Shown here in pieces: positions 24,011 through 36,725 of a stretch of DNA of 64,000 nt; within the stretch, counting starts at the first letter, position 1; each line of letters opens with the position of its first letter. Origin of the DNA: Lycium barbarum (lineage: Eukaryota; Streptophyta; Magnoliopsida; Solanales; Solanaceae). The notes under the pieces are model-generated. The model did not search any database and had not been told where the DNA came from. It saw only the letters and a program-made list of their open reading frames with translations. The translations under genes were made by a program, and so were the position numbers. Where the stretch lies: assembly GCF_019175385.1 (NCBI RefSeq), contig NC_083344.1:24306231-24370230 (forward strand). Direction: 5' to 3'.

Positions 24011-26941
24011 TGTCACGACCCAGCCCCGTGGGCCGCGACTGGCACCCTACCTGGGTACCCAGACCAAATCACATATTCATTTACCAAATCCGAACGTATT
24101 TCAGAATTTCATAAAAGTCATATCAACATAGGTTGTATCAAAATATGTCCTAAGTGGTCGCACAAATCAAAATGTCATATCGAATCCAAACGGAGCGGCG
24201 GAATAGACGTCGCCGGTCATAAGTGCAAATATAAGCGTAAGGGCCATTTAGGGCCATCATAACAAACTGACCGCTGTAAGACCAAAAACAAAATCAAACA
24301 AACACACATAGGACCCTCGCCCCACATATATGACTACAGGCCTCTACGAATTCAAAACAAAGACATATGGCGAGACAGGGCCCCGCCGTACCCAAATAGT
24401 CAAATGTACAGAATATATACATAGCAAAAGAAGACTATACCAAAAATGGACTCCGAGTCAAGAAGGAGTACTCCGAAAGAGCAGAGAGTGAAGCCTAAAG
24501 TGGAGGATCACCAATGTCCGTACCTGCGGGCATAAAACGCAGCCCCCGAAGAAAGGGGGTCAGTACGAAATATGTACTGAGTATGTAAAGCATGGAGTAC
24601 AGAAATATGGGCTAAAACTGAAAGCAAACCGGATATCAAAAGGGAAGTACCAATCAGTATGTCAAAATCCGTATCAAATCATATACATATACATAATGCA
24701 AACGAAATCATGCAAACGCTCAAGAACGTGGTCGCCACTCCGACGCTGGCGCCACACACAGCATAACACCAGAAGGTTTCGAATCTCCGTACATCCCCGA
24801 ACACAAACATAAGTGAGCGTATCGCATCACTAGCCATATCACAGCATAACTCCAAACGGAACCCGGCCCTATGGCGAGGCCTCGGGAACCGTAACACAGC
24901 ATACGGCCGAATTATCATAGGGCGCACGAATCATAACCGGCCCGGGAACCGATGAACGAAGTCATAGTAAGGCACGAGCGGAGTCGTGAGCAAACAAATG
25001 CAAATCATATTTCAAAATAGCCTTTCAAAACATAATGATTTCATAAGTCATTTCATAACCCAAAATAATCGAATACTTAGCTGATACGAAGGTTTATTTC
25101 ACAAAATGTTTCCAAAGTGGTACGTATGGCTCAAAACAAAACTTAACATATCATAATAGTCAAAACATAATTCATAGAGGGAAGTCTCAAAGTCGAAGAT
25201 CTCATATCGAAGTTCATCCAAAAAGAGAGCCCGATAGGACAAATAGGGCGTCTCGGGGTTAGCGGGCCCACCTCGAGTCAAATTGAGGTGGCGAACATAA
25301 TTTACGAACATTTAAAGGCCAAAGGATCATACATAATGATTTCAAAGTGACCCGATCACATTTCGATAGGTTTCGAACATTTGGTTGCATTCTAGCCAAA
25401 ATAGAGCCTTTAGGCTTCAATTGAATTGAATGAATAGTAGTCGTTTTGTAGATCGGGTTTCGAGGAGCAGAAATGCTCCGGAGGTTCCAATATTCACCTA
25501 ACATACTAAGACATGCCAAACGAAGAAGTGGGAAGCTTTACATACCTTATAGACGTCTTATGCTTTCCCCAAAATCAAATCCCGTTTCGTCCAGAATCTG
25601 CAAATGGTCAGAGTTACCAATTAGAGATTCTTAGGCTTAAGATTTCCATTAACTTGATTTTTGTCTACCGAAATTTCGGCAGCATTTCCCCTATATATCT
25701 AACACCCCCGAGACTTAGCTCGGCTCAATAAACATCAACAACAACAACCCAAACGTCATCAAACAACATAAACCATAATCAAACCATTCTAACTTCAATG
25801 TTCTTCCTTACTATATAAGTTGGCAACTTTCATTCAAACTTCAAAATTCCAAATCTATGTCCACATTATTGTATTCATTCACTCATTCAAGGTTATTCAA
25901 ACATATTCCAATCATATTCCAAACGATGTACAAAATTTCCCGAAGTTCATTACTTTCCATATTTCATCCAAAACATCAAAAATTACGACGAACATTCTAA
26001 CTCGCATTGTTTCATTCCAAATTCATTAACATCAACCATAAATCACATTTAAAGTCTTTAGCATCATAATTATACAACAATATACACAAATATACAAAAG
26101 GTATACACTTTCCCATAATACTCCGCGATCATTTCCAACTCCAATTCAATTCACTAAACATTCATTTACGTCATAAAGGTCACAACGACGCAACTAACGA
26201 ACTAACAAATCAATTCCACCTTGCCTTACACACCATATGGCTCACGGCTAGCATACTAAACCCACATACACACACGGCTTCATACACATACATCAAAACT
26301 ACGGAATTCTCGTCTATTATCAATCCTTAACATATTTATACCAATTCCATAACATTAGAATAGCAAAATTCATACCTTTACTTGAATTTTCGACTTGCCG
26401 CAAACGTGGACCTTTCGCCAAACTAATTGTACCCCGTCGGAGAGCGTCTTGAGTTCTTTACAAATATGGGAAAATCAAGATTTTTGGACCAAAACAAAGG
26501 CTAGCAAAATTTTTCTTTCTCTCTTTCTCAAGCTCGGCCCAGAGCTATGTTAGGAGTATTGTTCAATTTTTTTTTGTGTTTGGTATGGCTTCTTGATAAT
26601 TACAAGGGAAGATATGGATATATATCAACTAAGGGTCATGTGAAAATCACATGACCACTTAATGAGGGGCTTGGGCCTTGCCTTGTGGCCGGCCACCCCA
26701 TTGGACTTGGGCCTAAATTTTGTTCCAATTTTCTTGGCCCAATTCATTAAAAGTCCCGTTTTGTAATTCCCGAAACTAATTTCTGAAATTCCAAATTTAC
26801 CCTCGGCCTTCCCCAATGTCTTAGCACCAATATTTTCATAACCAACATAGTCATATCCACTAAAATCAAAATATTTCCTCATAACACACAAGTCTTAATT
26901 ATTTCTCGATTTCCAATTATACGAAAACACGGAACATAACA
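24011..26941 (-). repeat. 5' LTR of element D (2931 bp)
   Basis: This direct repeat of 15907-18837 has identical ends. Paired small ORFs seen in both LTRs are only duplicated LTR sequence. The CATTC duplication follows at 26942. Confidence 0.96.
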
Positions 26942-26946
26942 CATTC
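26942..26946. repeat. Target site duplication CATTC, right of element D
   Basis: It is identical to 15902-15906 and lies directly after the D LTR end ...CATAACA. Confidence 0.95.
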
Positions 26947-28434
26947 GTAAGAAGCGTTATCCTCATATGGAAAATTTTATCTCGAGAAAGCATATACGAG
27001 TAGCGAATTCACAATTTATTTAGAGGGACCAGAAATATGTTCTAACCCCATTTTGTTTTAGCATAGCCCATGTGAAGGGCAAAATATGCGGAAGGGCAAA
27101 AATGTCTGACGAGCAAGTTTCCTCTAATTGGAAGAATACAAAACGTATGACAAACAGTCGGGAATTGAGTGGTTCGCTCACTACTCATATATATATAATA
27201 TATATACATGGAGGTAAGTATTGAAGACGATATAGTTAGAAAAATAAAAGAATTCTCGCTAGGTCGGGGTGGGACCCGCTACGAGAACGTTCTGAAAAGC
27301 TGTCAAGACCCCGACTTGTCTTAAATTACGTGACAAAAGACGTGCGGGGCAATTGGTGTAATTATACCGGCCTTAACGTGTCTAAATTCATTAAAGTTGT
27401 AAGGTTAAGCGTGCTAGGGCCAGAGCAATTCTGGGATGGGTGACCCCCTGGGAAATGCGCAAAACATTTTGCAAACATAGGTATAAGAGACGAATAGGAA
27501 ATTCGGGGTAACCTAAAGGGAATTAGGATATGTGGAATGGTTAGAAACTTTATAGGGGTCACACGAGCTGAGACGGATTAGATTTCCAAAAAGGAAGAAA
27601 AAGCAGCGTAGCTCAGGAACTAGAATAAATTTGAACAAGTGATTGAAGATGTATTGTAAAAGGAAATGGCAGTGATATATATATACGTATGTGTACGGCC
27701 CCCATTTATGACTATGTCGATTGATTGGTGAACCCTAATAGCCAGTGTTGTAATATAGGGAAAACATTGACTGGATAGAATTTACGAGAAAAGGGGAAAG
27801 GTATGGTATAGATGTTACGAAGTAGACTGATATTGATTTTGCTACTGGTTGAGATTGGAAGATTCTAATACAACGATGTTTGGAAAGAAAAGAGAATAAT
27901 TGAGTGGAAGGTAAGGAGATCAAAATGTCAAAAAAAAAAATGAACCGTAAGAAATGTAATTAAGCGGAGCCTCTGAAAGAGTCGACGGGAAAAGTACGAA
28001 GTCAATTGCGAAAGCAAACAAAAATGGAATAGTACAGGGCGAAGGAAAACTTAAGGCATGAAATGATGAATCATGTGCATATCTAATAATTCGATTATCG
28101 AGAAAATAGAACGACAGATAAGGAAAGGGTATGGAGGAAGAACGTGGTTACTAAAGGATAAACTGTTGCGTTAATTAAATTACTTGAGTGCCAGCTGTCG
28201 GATAAGATTGTGTACTACATAATTGTGATTCTGTTAAGGTCTCATACAGAGAAAATCAAGTTGTAGGTTAGAAAGAAAAGATATGGATATGGTATAAGTA
28301 TAACCCCAAAGAGGGGGAGTGAATGAAAGTAAAGTAAAACAAGTATAAGTAGAAAAAATTGGCACATAGAAGATTGAAGCGATAAAGAATTGACCTAGGT
28401 CTTCCACATCGACTGAAATACGTAGTTCTCTGAG
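26947..28434 (+). other. Non-coding internal region of C after element D
   Basis: This continues C's 5' module. The first ~250 bases align with F (minus, 41280 down to about 41030), including CATATACGAGTAGCGAATTC-type sequence and a GGTTCGCTCA block. From about 27240 it aligns with G instead, through a 5S-derived module and ~250 bases beyond. From about 27600 I see only purine-rich sequence with no gene. Confidence 0.65.
27355..27473 (+). pseudogene. 5S rRNA-derived module in element C
   Basis: The stretch resembles plant 5S rRNA from its 5' end (AATTATACC) through GGTTAAGCGTGCTAGGGC to GGATGGGTGACCCCCTGGGAA. These last two match the 5S internal promoter regions (box A and box C) best, while the segment between 27380 and 27400 is poorly conserved. 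It lies in sense with C. Too many changes are present for a functional rRNA gene. G has a better-preserved copy with homologous flanks. Confidence 0.82.
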
Positions 28435-30230
28435 AATGGTCGGATTATAGCCTATGTTTCCCCGGCAGCTCAGACCGCACGAGGGAAATTATTTCGCTCA
28501 TGATCTGGAATTAGCCACAGAGATTCACGTTTTAAAGATATGGCGGCATCACTTACATGGGGTCCACGTTTATATTTATACGGACCATAAGAGCCTCCAG
28601 TATATTCTAAGCCATAGGAGTTGAATTCGCGGCAGAGAAGATGGTTCGAATTATTGAAAGATTATGATGTTAATATTTTGTGCCACCCTAGAAAAGCTAA
28701 CGTTGTGGCAGACGCACTTAGTCGTGAATCTATGGACGGCTTGACCGGCGTACAGTCAGAAACAAAGAATTGGTCTGTAAAACTCATCAGTCAGCTAGTC
28801 TTGGAGTCCGTTTGGTCGGTTCTAAAGGTATTGAATTTTTTGTCCGAGAAGCTGCAGAATCATCGATTATGGAAGAGGTAAAACAGCGTCAGTTTGAGGA
28901 TCTATTCTAGTATGGTAGGGAGACGACCTTTGATAAGGAAGAGATTCAGCTCGAAGTTGTACCGGATGAGTATTGTTATACCGAGGCAGATTATGTGTGC
29001 CCGACATCGCAAGGCCGTTGCCCAGTGCCCGAATTGCCAGCAGATTAAAAATTGAACACCAGAAGCCTGATGGACTATTCCAGGGAATGGAAATTCTGAT
29101 TTGGAAGTGGGAGATAATTAATATGGATTACATTACAGGATTGTCTCGCACTCCACGGAAGTATGATTCCATATGGATTATTGTGCAAAGGCTAACAAAA
29201 ATCAGTCCACTTTCTTCCCGTCAGAAACACTTATTCAGCTGAGGATTATGCCAGACTATATGTATTAAAGGAATAGTGAGACTCCACGGAGTTCCTATAT
29301 CTATTGTCACTGGCAGAGGTACTCAGTTTATGACTAAATTCTGGAGATTTGTTTTTAGGAAGGATTAGGGGCTCAGGTAAGTCTGAGCACAGTATTCCAT
29401 CTTCAGAGCGACGGACAGGAAGAGTACACTATACAGACACTAGAAGATGTTACGGGCCTGTATTATTGAATTCAGAGGTAGCTGGGACGATCATCTGCCG
29501 TTGATCGAGTTTGCTTATAATGATAGCTAAGATTCTAGCTTAATACGAGGCTTTGTATGGCAGAAAATGCAGGTCACCGATTGGCTGGTTCGATATTGGC
29601 GAAACAGAGTTAATCGGTCCCGATATGATCCAGCAGGCCGTTGATAAGGTGAAACTCATCCGAGAAAGACAATTAGCAGCCCAGAGTCGACAGAGATCGT
29701 ATGCTGACAAACGGCGTCGACCCTTAGAGTTCCAGGTCGGGGATTGGGTATTTTTGAAAGTATCGCCTATGAGAGGCGTAATGCGATTCGGCAAAAAGAG
29801 TAAGCTCAGTCCGCAATATATCGGACCCTATCAGATTATTTGAAAGATTGGGAATGTCGCCTACGAGTTAGATTTACCATCTGATTTGGAAGCGGTACAT
29901 CCGGCATTTCATGTATCTACGCTCCGCGAATGTGTCGGTGGTCCTCCTAGAATATTTCCATCAAAAAATATTCGGGTGACGGAGGAACTATCGTACGAAG
30001 AGCAGCCTGTAGCCATTCTGGATTTCCAGGTAAGGAGATTGCGGAATAAAGATGTAGCTTCCGTGAAGGTGCTGTGGCAGAACGATAACAGGGAAGAGAT
30101 GACCTGAGAAACTGAAGAGGAAATGAAGAAGAAATATCCTTACTTGGTTATATTCAATAATGAATGTGTATCATATGAGCCGACCATAAAAAGAAACTCC
30201 CCCGAAGTACTTACAGACCCTATAAGACTA
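28435..30230 (+). pseudogene. Decayed RNase H-integrase-chromodomain remnant of C
   Basis: It begins within RNase H (IAYVSPAAQ..., [10 protein letters not shown]) and runs to the chromodomain (EEQPVAILDFQVRRLRNKDV). Most of the integrase zinc finger is deleted around 28985-29045. The core keeps INMDYITGL, but the second catalytic Asp is Gly (VTGRGTQF near 29310) and VDRLTK reads VQRLTK. There are several frameshifts and stops, such as the TGA at 29841-29843 and the TGA in EEMT-stop near 30105. The C-terminal part resembles D more than A (KVKLIRERQLAAQSRQ). No RT or gag precedes it. Confidence 0.9.
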
Positions 30231-30234
30231 ATCT

Positions 30235-30270
30235 AACATTCGAGGACGAATGTTCTAAAGGGGGGGAGGA
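30235..30270 (+). promoter_or_regulatory. Palindrome and polypurine tract of C
   Basis: AACATTCGAGGACGAATGTT at 30235-30254 is followed by AAAGGGGGGGAGGA, ending at 30270 against the 3' LTR. Confidence 0.85.
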
Positions 30271-33200
30271 TGTTATATCCCGTATTTTTGAACGTCGGAT
30301 TATTTGTAAGCTGAGGTGGGGCCCACACATCAAGATTTTTTTTTGGAACATGTGACAAGCTATATGAATCACATATGTAAAGTTAAACACAACTCATGAA
30401 GGACCCTTGGGCCAAATCAAAGTGGAAGCCCTCCAAACGAATATTTTTAAGAAAAAGTTTCCGGGTGACCTGACTTGGAGGGGCACAAACGGTATTATAA
30501 ATTTGGAATTTGGAAAAATACCATGAGATAGAAGTTATAGATAATTGAATTAGCTTTCCAACCATAGGTCGTGGGTTCCTAGGTGACGTTGGTACAAGGA
30601 GATATGGACGTTTTAAGGTCGAAAGGTCAGTGGGCTAGGCCCAACTCGGGACCAACCGAATTGGCCCAAAAAAATGAAAAGAAAAAAATTTAGGCCCAAG
30701 TTTGAAGGGAGGCCGGCCAAGCCTTGGCCCAAACCCACAATATGAAATTGTCATGTGATTAGTCATGTGACAATTATATTAAAAAGGGGTCTTTATCCTT
30801 TTGAAGCTTCAAGAAAAATTAGATAAGGAGAAGACAAAAGATGAAGAGCAAGAGAAAGGGGCCATTTCGGCCAAGACCATGGAAATTAGGTGCTTTAAAT
30901 TTTGTTCCAAAAATTATTTTCTTGTAGTATTTCCACTAATTCAAGGGTCCTCTACAACATAGTATAATTGTTTCGGAAGATAAGTCATCTGTTTCATTGT
31001 TTCCGCACTTTGGCCAAGTGAAGAAGTTGAAGAGAAAGGGTAAGATTTAATTCCTTTTTATGTGTTATGAAGGTTTGGTTTATGTTGTGGGAAGTAGAAA
31101 GGGTTAAAATTCATGAAAATATGGAAGTTGCATGAATATATATATGTATGAATGTAGCCGTGTACATGTGTGGTTGTGTAGTCAAAGATGAGTTAATTTT
31201 ATGTTGTATTCTAGTTGTGGTTATGGTGAAATTCATATTGGAAATGAAAGTTGATTGAATTTTATTGAAGTTGGAATTATATGTATTGGCCGATTGGTAT
31301 ATCGAAATTGGAATGGGAATGAATTAATTTTGTTTAATATGTTAGTTGTGTTGTGGTGATCCTTGCAATGTAAATGAAGGTAAAATGATTTAAGTTTGCA
31401 TTGTAATGGAATGTAGAAGTTTGTGTCATTTTAGTATGATTTTATGACATTATGGAAATGAAGTTGTTAAGGTGCAAATAATGATGATTGTTGATGTAAT
31501 AGGAAGATGGAAACATGTTATGAATAAGTATGTTAAAGATTAGAAGTTTTAGATGAATTATGACTTTGGTGGAAAGTTTGTATATTTTGTATATCTTGTG
31601 AATATTTTGTGGAAATGATATGAAATGCTTTCAAATTATATTGTGATGATCTAGATTAATGATGAATGTGAAACCATCGAGCTTGGTTTGGAAATTTGAA
31701 GTTGAAATGGAAGATATTGCACTATGTTGGAAAGGGAACTAGTTGTGCCATATTGAGTGTTTTATAGTGATTGTTGTTGTTGGGTTGTTGTTGATTGTTT
31801 TGGCCGAGTTGAATTCTCGGGGATGCTATATGTATAGGGGAGATGCTGCCCAAATTTCTGTAGAAAAGTGTTAACTTTAGATTTAAGCCTAAAGCCTTAT
31901 CGTTAACATTTGGTAAATGTGACCATTTGCAGATTTTGGACGAAACGGGAAGTGAACTTCGAAAGGCGTAAAGTGCGTAAAAGGTATGTAAAGCCACCCC
32001 GATTCTTCTTTTGGCATGTCCTAGATGTACTTGGATCGGATTCACGCCTCGGAGCATATTCTGCTCATCGGAATCCGCGTATGAAATTGTCACATTTTCG
32101 TTCAATAGAATTGGACCCTTTTAGTATGCTTTAATGAAAAATTATGCAAAATTTCTCCAAATCACTTAGGAAGTTATGGAATGCCCTAGGACCTCTGTAG
32201 GTGACCCCATAAGCTTAATACACGTAATTTGAGCCCGCCGCTTTGGTTGTCCCGAGGTGGGCCCGCTATTTCCGATTTTACCCTTATGGTCCTTTGTAAC
32301 TTGATGTCAAGCAATTTTTAAGGAAACGTCTTATCTACTTTTCCAACTACTAATGATGCTTATTCGGGGTACTATATTGAGTCTCTGTAAAGGTACGATA
32401 TTTTGTATTGCATTTAGTTCCACTATTCCCGCTTTGCTCTCTTATTGTACTATTGCCTTATTTTCGAACAATATAAAATGAAACGTTTTAACTATCCTTT
32501 TAACTACTAAGGAAAATTGTTTTAATGATTCCCTCGAGTCTGGTAAACTATTTTGGAATATGAGAATGACCCCAGAAGGATTATTCTTCCGTAACTCATT
32601 ATGACATACGACATACACCTACTATGATTCTGTCCGACTTCATTGATTTGATTTGTCATTTCGATATGCCTCATTGAGTCTCTGGAAATCTGTGATATTT
32701 TTTGTTGCATTTAGTCTCTCACTACTCCATTCGTGGATGCCCCAATGTTTCTCACACTGAGCCCGGGCCAGGATATGTTGTCAAGCGTATTCCAATGTAT
32801 TGTTCGCCGTGCCTCGATGTGAGGGGGCAGGTATATATGTACATGGGTTTTGGAGTATGTTGTGCCATGTACACACATTCTGATATGATATGATCTGATA
32901 TGGCCATCTGATATGATATGATATGTTATGTTACGGGGTTATCCCCTACTCTGTTCCTTATGTATGGTGGCACCAGCGTCGGGGGGTGGCCACGTTCTGT
33001 TTCGCCGAGCCCTTGGCAGGGGCCGGACATGATATGGTATATGTTTCTGAACACACTCCTCATGTTTTGAAAATATGCATTTGATACTTCGGATGTCACA
33101 CTCACTTCTCTGTAAGTTCTGTTTCGGTTATGATCTTGTTCCGTATTGGGACCAGGTAAAACATATGTTTTCAACAAATACTATTTATACTTTATGATTA

Positions 33201-33750
33201 GCATTTTGCTAATCTGTACATTTTGTCCATTTTCTGTACCTTCTACTTTGATTATGACTTTGTTTACTACGTTTCGTGCTTTACATACTCTGTACATATT
33301 TCGTACTGACCCCCTTTCTTCGGGGGCTGTGTTTTCATGCCGCGCAGGTACAGAAGACAGATTTGTTGATCGCCTGCCTAGGACATCTATTCTGCTATAT
33401 TGGGAGCGCTCTTTTGTTCAGAGCCTGTATATTGGTACAGTCTGCCGCTATATTATATATATGTATGCGATTCAGGGGTATGACGGGGCCCTGTCCCGTC
33501 TTATGATTTTGTTATGATCTGTAGAGGTCTGTAGACATACTTGTGTGGGTTCTGTATATGTTTGGGTATGATATGATCTGTGACAGCCTCATCGGCTTCC
33601 ATGTACGGTGTCGGTTCATTTATGGTTATTATTAACGCCAAGCGACTTCTATATTTTAAAATATTCTGTCGTTTGCTAATTTGGGTTATTGGGTACGTTT
33701 GAGTGTCCAGCACGGACACTAGTCGCGGCTTACGGAGTTGGGTCGTGACA
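30271..33750 (+). repeat. 3' LTR of element C (3480 bp)
   Basis: This direct repeat of 11727-15220 ends GGGTCGTGACA, followed by the duplicated GATAG. It includes a copy of the GC-rich hairpin near 32985-33035 and the two-hairpin element at 33278-33352. Confidence 0.95.
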
Positions 33751-33755
33751 GATAG
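33751..33755. repeat. Target site duplication GATAG, right of element C
   Basis: It is identical to 11722-11726 and restores the integrase reading of B when C is removed. Confidence 0.95.
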
Positions 33756-34015
33756 TGAGAGTCAATGGCGTTCCTGTATCTATTATCTCCGATAGAGGGA
33801 CTCAGTTTACAGCAAAGTTTTGGGGGGTCTTTCCAAGAAGGTTTAGGGACCCAAGTGCGCCTAAGCACGGCGTTTCACCCACAGACCGATGGGCAAGCTG
33901 AACGTACTATTCAGACTCTTGAAGATATGTTACGGGAATGTATGATAGATTTTGGAGGAAAATCGGGATGACCATTTGCCACTCATTGAGTTTGCTTACA
34001 ATAACAGTTACCATT
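33751..34015 (+). pseudogene. gag-pol of B, integrase core fragment after element C
   Basis: This continues B's integrase: [13 protein letters not shown], then [19 protein letters not shown], with the second Asp and the Glu of the D,D,E triad. Compared with A there is one extra G in the run near 33822-33827 and one extra base near 33960, each shifting the frame. It ends in the ENNSYH region at about 34015, where the sequence changes to a Tat-type element. Confidence 0.9.
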
Positions 34016-36214
34016 ATGCCAAGAGGCATTCGACAAAATCAAGAAATATCTCTCCAAACCTCCCGTTCTAGTGCCGCCTAGGGAAGGGAGTCCCCTCTTA
34101 CTGTACCTGTCAGTATCAGAGAATGCTTTCAGCTTTATGCTGGCCCAGCATGATGAGGAAGGCAAAAAAGAGCATGACATCTACTATCTGAGCAAGAAGT
34201 TCACATCCTGCTAAGCGCGGTACACGGTCGTAGAAAAGACCTATTGCGCTCTGACTTGGATCGCTCAGAATCTAAGACACTATTTATTGATGTTCACCAC
34301 CCACCTCATATCCCGAATGGATCCTTTGAGATACATCTTCCTGCAACCGATGCCCATGGGAAAGTTGTCTAAGTGGCAGATGTTGCTAAGTGAATTCGAC
34401 ATCGTATACATAGCACAAAAGGCGATTAAAGGACAAGCCATGGCTGACCTGCTGGCAGAAAGCCCCGTCGATGACGAAATTGAGCCTTTACGGACCTTCT
34501 TCCCAGATGAGGAGGTACTAGCTATACAAGAAGAGCGGACAGAACTATACAAGGGATGGAGGTTGTTCTTTGATGGGGCGGTCAATTACAAAGGATCAGG
34601 CATCGGAGCGGTGTTGATATCAGAAAAAGGACAACACTATCCAATGGCTGCAAAGCTCAACTTCAGGTGCACTAACAACATGGCAGAATACGAAGCATGT
34701 GTCCTCGGCCTCAGGATGGAATTGGACATGAACATACCAGAGCTGTTAGTAATCTGGGACTCCAATTCGCTCGTAAATTAAGTGAAAGGGAGCTGGGCGA
34801 CCAAAAATGACAAAATACTCCCATACGTGAATCTGGTGCAGAGACTATGTGGGAGGTTCAAGAACATCGATTTCAGGCATACCTCGAGGGCCCAAAATGA
34901 GTTTGCAGACGCGTTGTCTACGATAGCCTTCATGATCCAGCACGCCGAAAGTGCTCACATCGACCCTTTAGAAATCACAATAAGGGAATAACAGGCTCAC
35001 TGCGCCCACGTCGAAGCCTAGCCGGATGGCCAACCATGGTACGCCGACATCAAGATGTACTCGAAAAAGGGAGAATACCCCCCAAAGAGTTCAACAAATC
35101 AGAAGAAGACCGTCAGAAGACTGGCCAACGGTTTCTTCCTGAACGGGGAGGTGTTGTATAAAAGAATGCCTCACCTCAGTTTACTCAGGTGTGTAGATGT
35201 CGAAGCAGCCACAAAACTACTAAAGGAGGTGCACGCAGGGACATGCGGCCCTCACATGAATAGATTCATCCTCACAAAGAAAATCCTAAGGACGGGTTAC
35301 TACTGGATGACCATGGAGCATGACTCAGGAAAATTTTGTGCAAAGATGCCATTAATGCCAGATACACAGAGATTTAATCAAGGTTCCTCCTACCGAGTTA
35401 AACACGATGATCTCACCGTGGCCCTGCGTAGCATGGGGGATGGACGTCATAGTACCCATCGAACCACTAGCCTCCAATGGACACCATTTTATCTTAGTCA
35501 CCATTGACTACTTCACCAAATGGGTGGAAGCCACTTCCCACAAGTCGGTGACCAAGAAAGTCAGGCTGATTTTGTCCGAAGCAATCTAATAGGCCTCTTT
35601 GGTGTACCGAAATCCGTCAACACGGACAACGGTGCCAATTTGAATAGTCATTTGATGAAGGACATCTGCAAACGATTCTGGATAACACAAAGAAACTCTA
35701 CTGCCTACCGACCACAGATGAATGGAGCCGTAGAGGCTGCTAACAAGCATATTAAGAGAATCCTGAGAAAGATGATCGACAACTACCAAGATTGGCACGA
35801 GCAGCTGCCTTATGCTTTGTTGGGGTACCAAACGACAATCCGTACTTTCATCGGGGAAACTCCCTATCTATTTGTCTACGGTACAGAAGCGGTCATACCC
35901 ACAGAAGTGGAGATCCCCTCACTCCGGATCATCCAAGAGGTAGGTCTGCAAGATGTAGAGTGGGTTAAGAATTATTACGAGCAACTGGTTATGATAGAAG
36001 AGAAGAGAATGGTGGCAGTCTGCCACGGATAACTATACAGACAAAGGATGTCTCGAGCTTTCAACAAGCGAGTTAGAAACCGACTCTTCCAGATCGGACA
36101 GCTCGATCTCAAGCGAGTATTTCCCTACCAAGAATAATATAAGGGCAAATTCGTACCAAATTGGCAAGGGCCATACATGGTTCGAAAAGTACTATCTGGA
36201 GGAGCCGCAGTTTT
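34016..36214 (+). pseudogene. Tat-type pol remnant of E: RNase H, second RNase H, integrase
   Basis: The frame from 34017 reads CQEAFDKIKKYL, then an RNase H (YYLSKKF, up to about 34470). It is followed by a second RNase H with FFDGAVNYKGSGIGAVL (Asp codon 34572-34574), NMAEYEACVLGL and DSNSLVN. The integrase follows, with GYYW near 35298, WGMDVI, DYFTKWVEA, NTDNGANL and AVEAANKHIKR. Stops lie at 34212, 34779, 34989 and about 35019. The frame changes near 35340 and again near 35570, and there is a stop at 36030. The zinc-finger Cys pair is scrambled by the frameshift. The last readable residues before F are KVLSGGAAV. Confidence 0.9.
36210..36214. repeat. Probable target site duplication of F, left (GTTTT)
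   Basis: GTTTT on the left and GTCTT at 44525-44529 differ at one base. Removing F and one copy restores an uninterrupted Tat frame (AAV-LAEMDG). Confidence 0.75.
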
Positions 36215-36725
36215 TGTCACGACCCAACCCCGTAGGCCATGACTAGTGCCCGACCTGGACACCCGTATACATACCTGTCAGATATAATCAAACTGAAACT
36301 ACGAACAATATGGAACGTTACAAAAGAACTCCAAAAGTTCATAGCGTCATCATATATGTATATTCAGATATATTGTCTCCTGAGGAGTCACAACTGATCA
36401 AATCATAAAATGATACGCAAGCCGACAAGGCTGCCACTACACATCAGTATCATGTCATATGCAAGCCGGTAAGGCTACCAGTACAGCCGGACATCATATC
36501 ATAGCACATCGTATAGACGCAACTGAATAGAACTTATACACAACCCACACATATGTGTACAGAATAGCGAAATATGACGGGACAGGGCCCCGTCGTACCC
36601 CTGGATAAAATATACATATATATATATCATAAGATCTGTACTAAAAGTCTAAATCCGGAACAACGGAGCTCTCCAAGACAGCTGAATAGAAGTCCTATGC
36701 TGAAGGGTCACCAAATCGACTATCT

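Larger units (their letters stand above)
15907..26941 (-). mobile_element. Element D: complete Tekay/Del-type element nested in C
   Basis: On the minus strand there are two 2931-bp LTRs, a primer site at 23995-24006, a leader, one gag-pol frame at 23807-18948 and a polypurine tract at 18838-18850, with a perfect CATTC duplication. It is structurally complete and among the youngest insertions here, since it sits in C, which sits in B. Three nonsense codons and a protease active-site change leave it non-autonomous now. Confidence 0.96.
11727..33750 (+). mobile_element. Element C: chimeric LARD-like Tekay relative, nested in B and split by D
   Basis: Two LTRs of about 3.48-3.49 kb, a primer site, a polypurine tract and a perfect 5-bp duplication mark a complete insertion. 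Its own internal region is only about 4 kb: a gag-less 5' module (15221-15906), a non-coding stretch with a 5S-derived module (26947-28434) and a decayed RNase H-integrase-chromodomain tail (28435-30230). No capsid, protease or RT palm is visible, so it must have depended on other elements. Its 5' module is homologous to that of F, and its middle to that of G. Confidence 0.92.
5317..34015 (+). mobile_element. Element B: Tekay/Del-type, split by element C and truncated at its 3' side
   Basis: B uses the LTR at 5317-7650, then primer site, leader and gag-pol almost identical to A. At 11726 it is cut by element C. It resumes at 33751 with the 5-bp duplication GATAG and runs to about 34015, where it changes to Tat-type sequence. 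Its integrase C-terminus, chromodomain and 3' LTR are absent. The span given includes the nested elements; B's own sequence is 5317-11726 plus 33751-34015. Confidence 0.9.
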
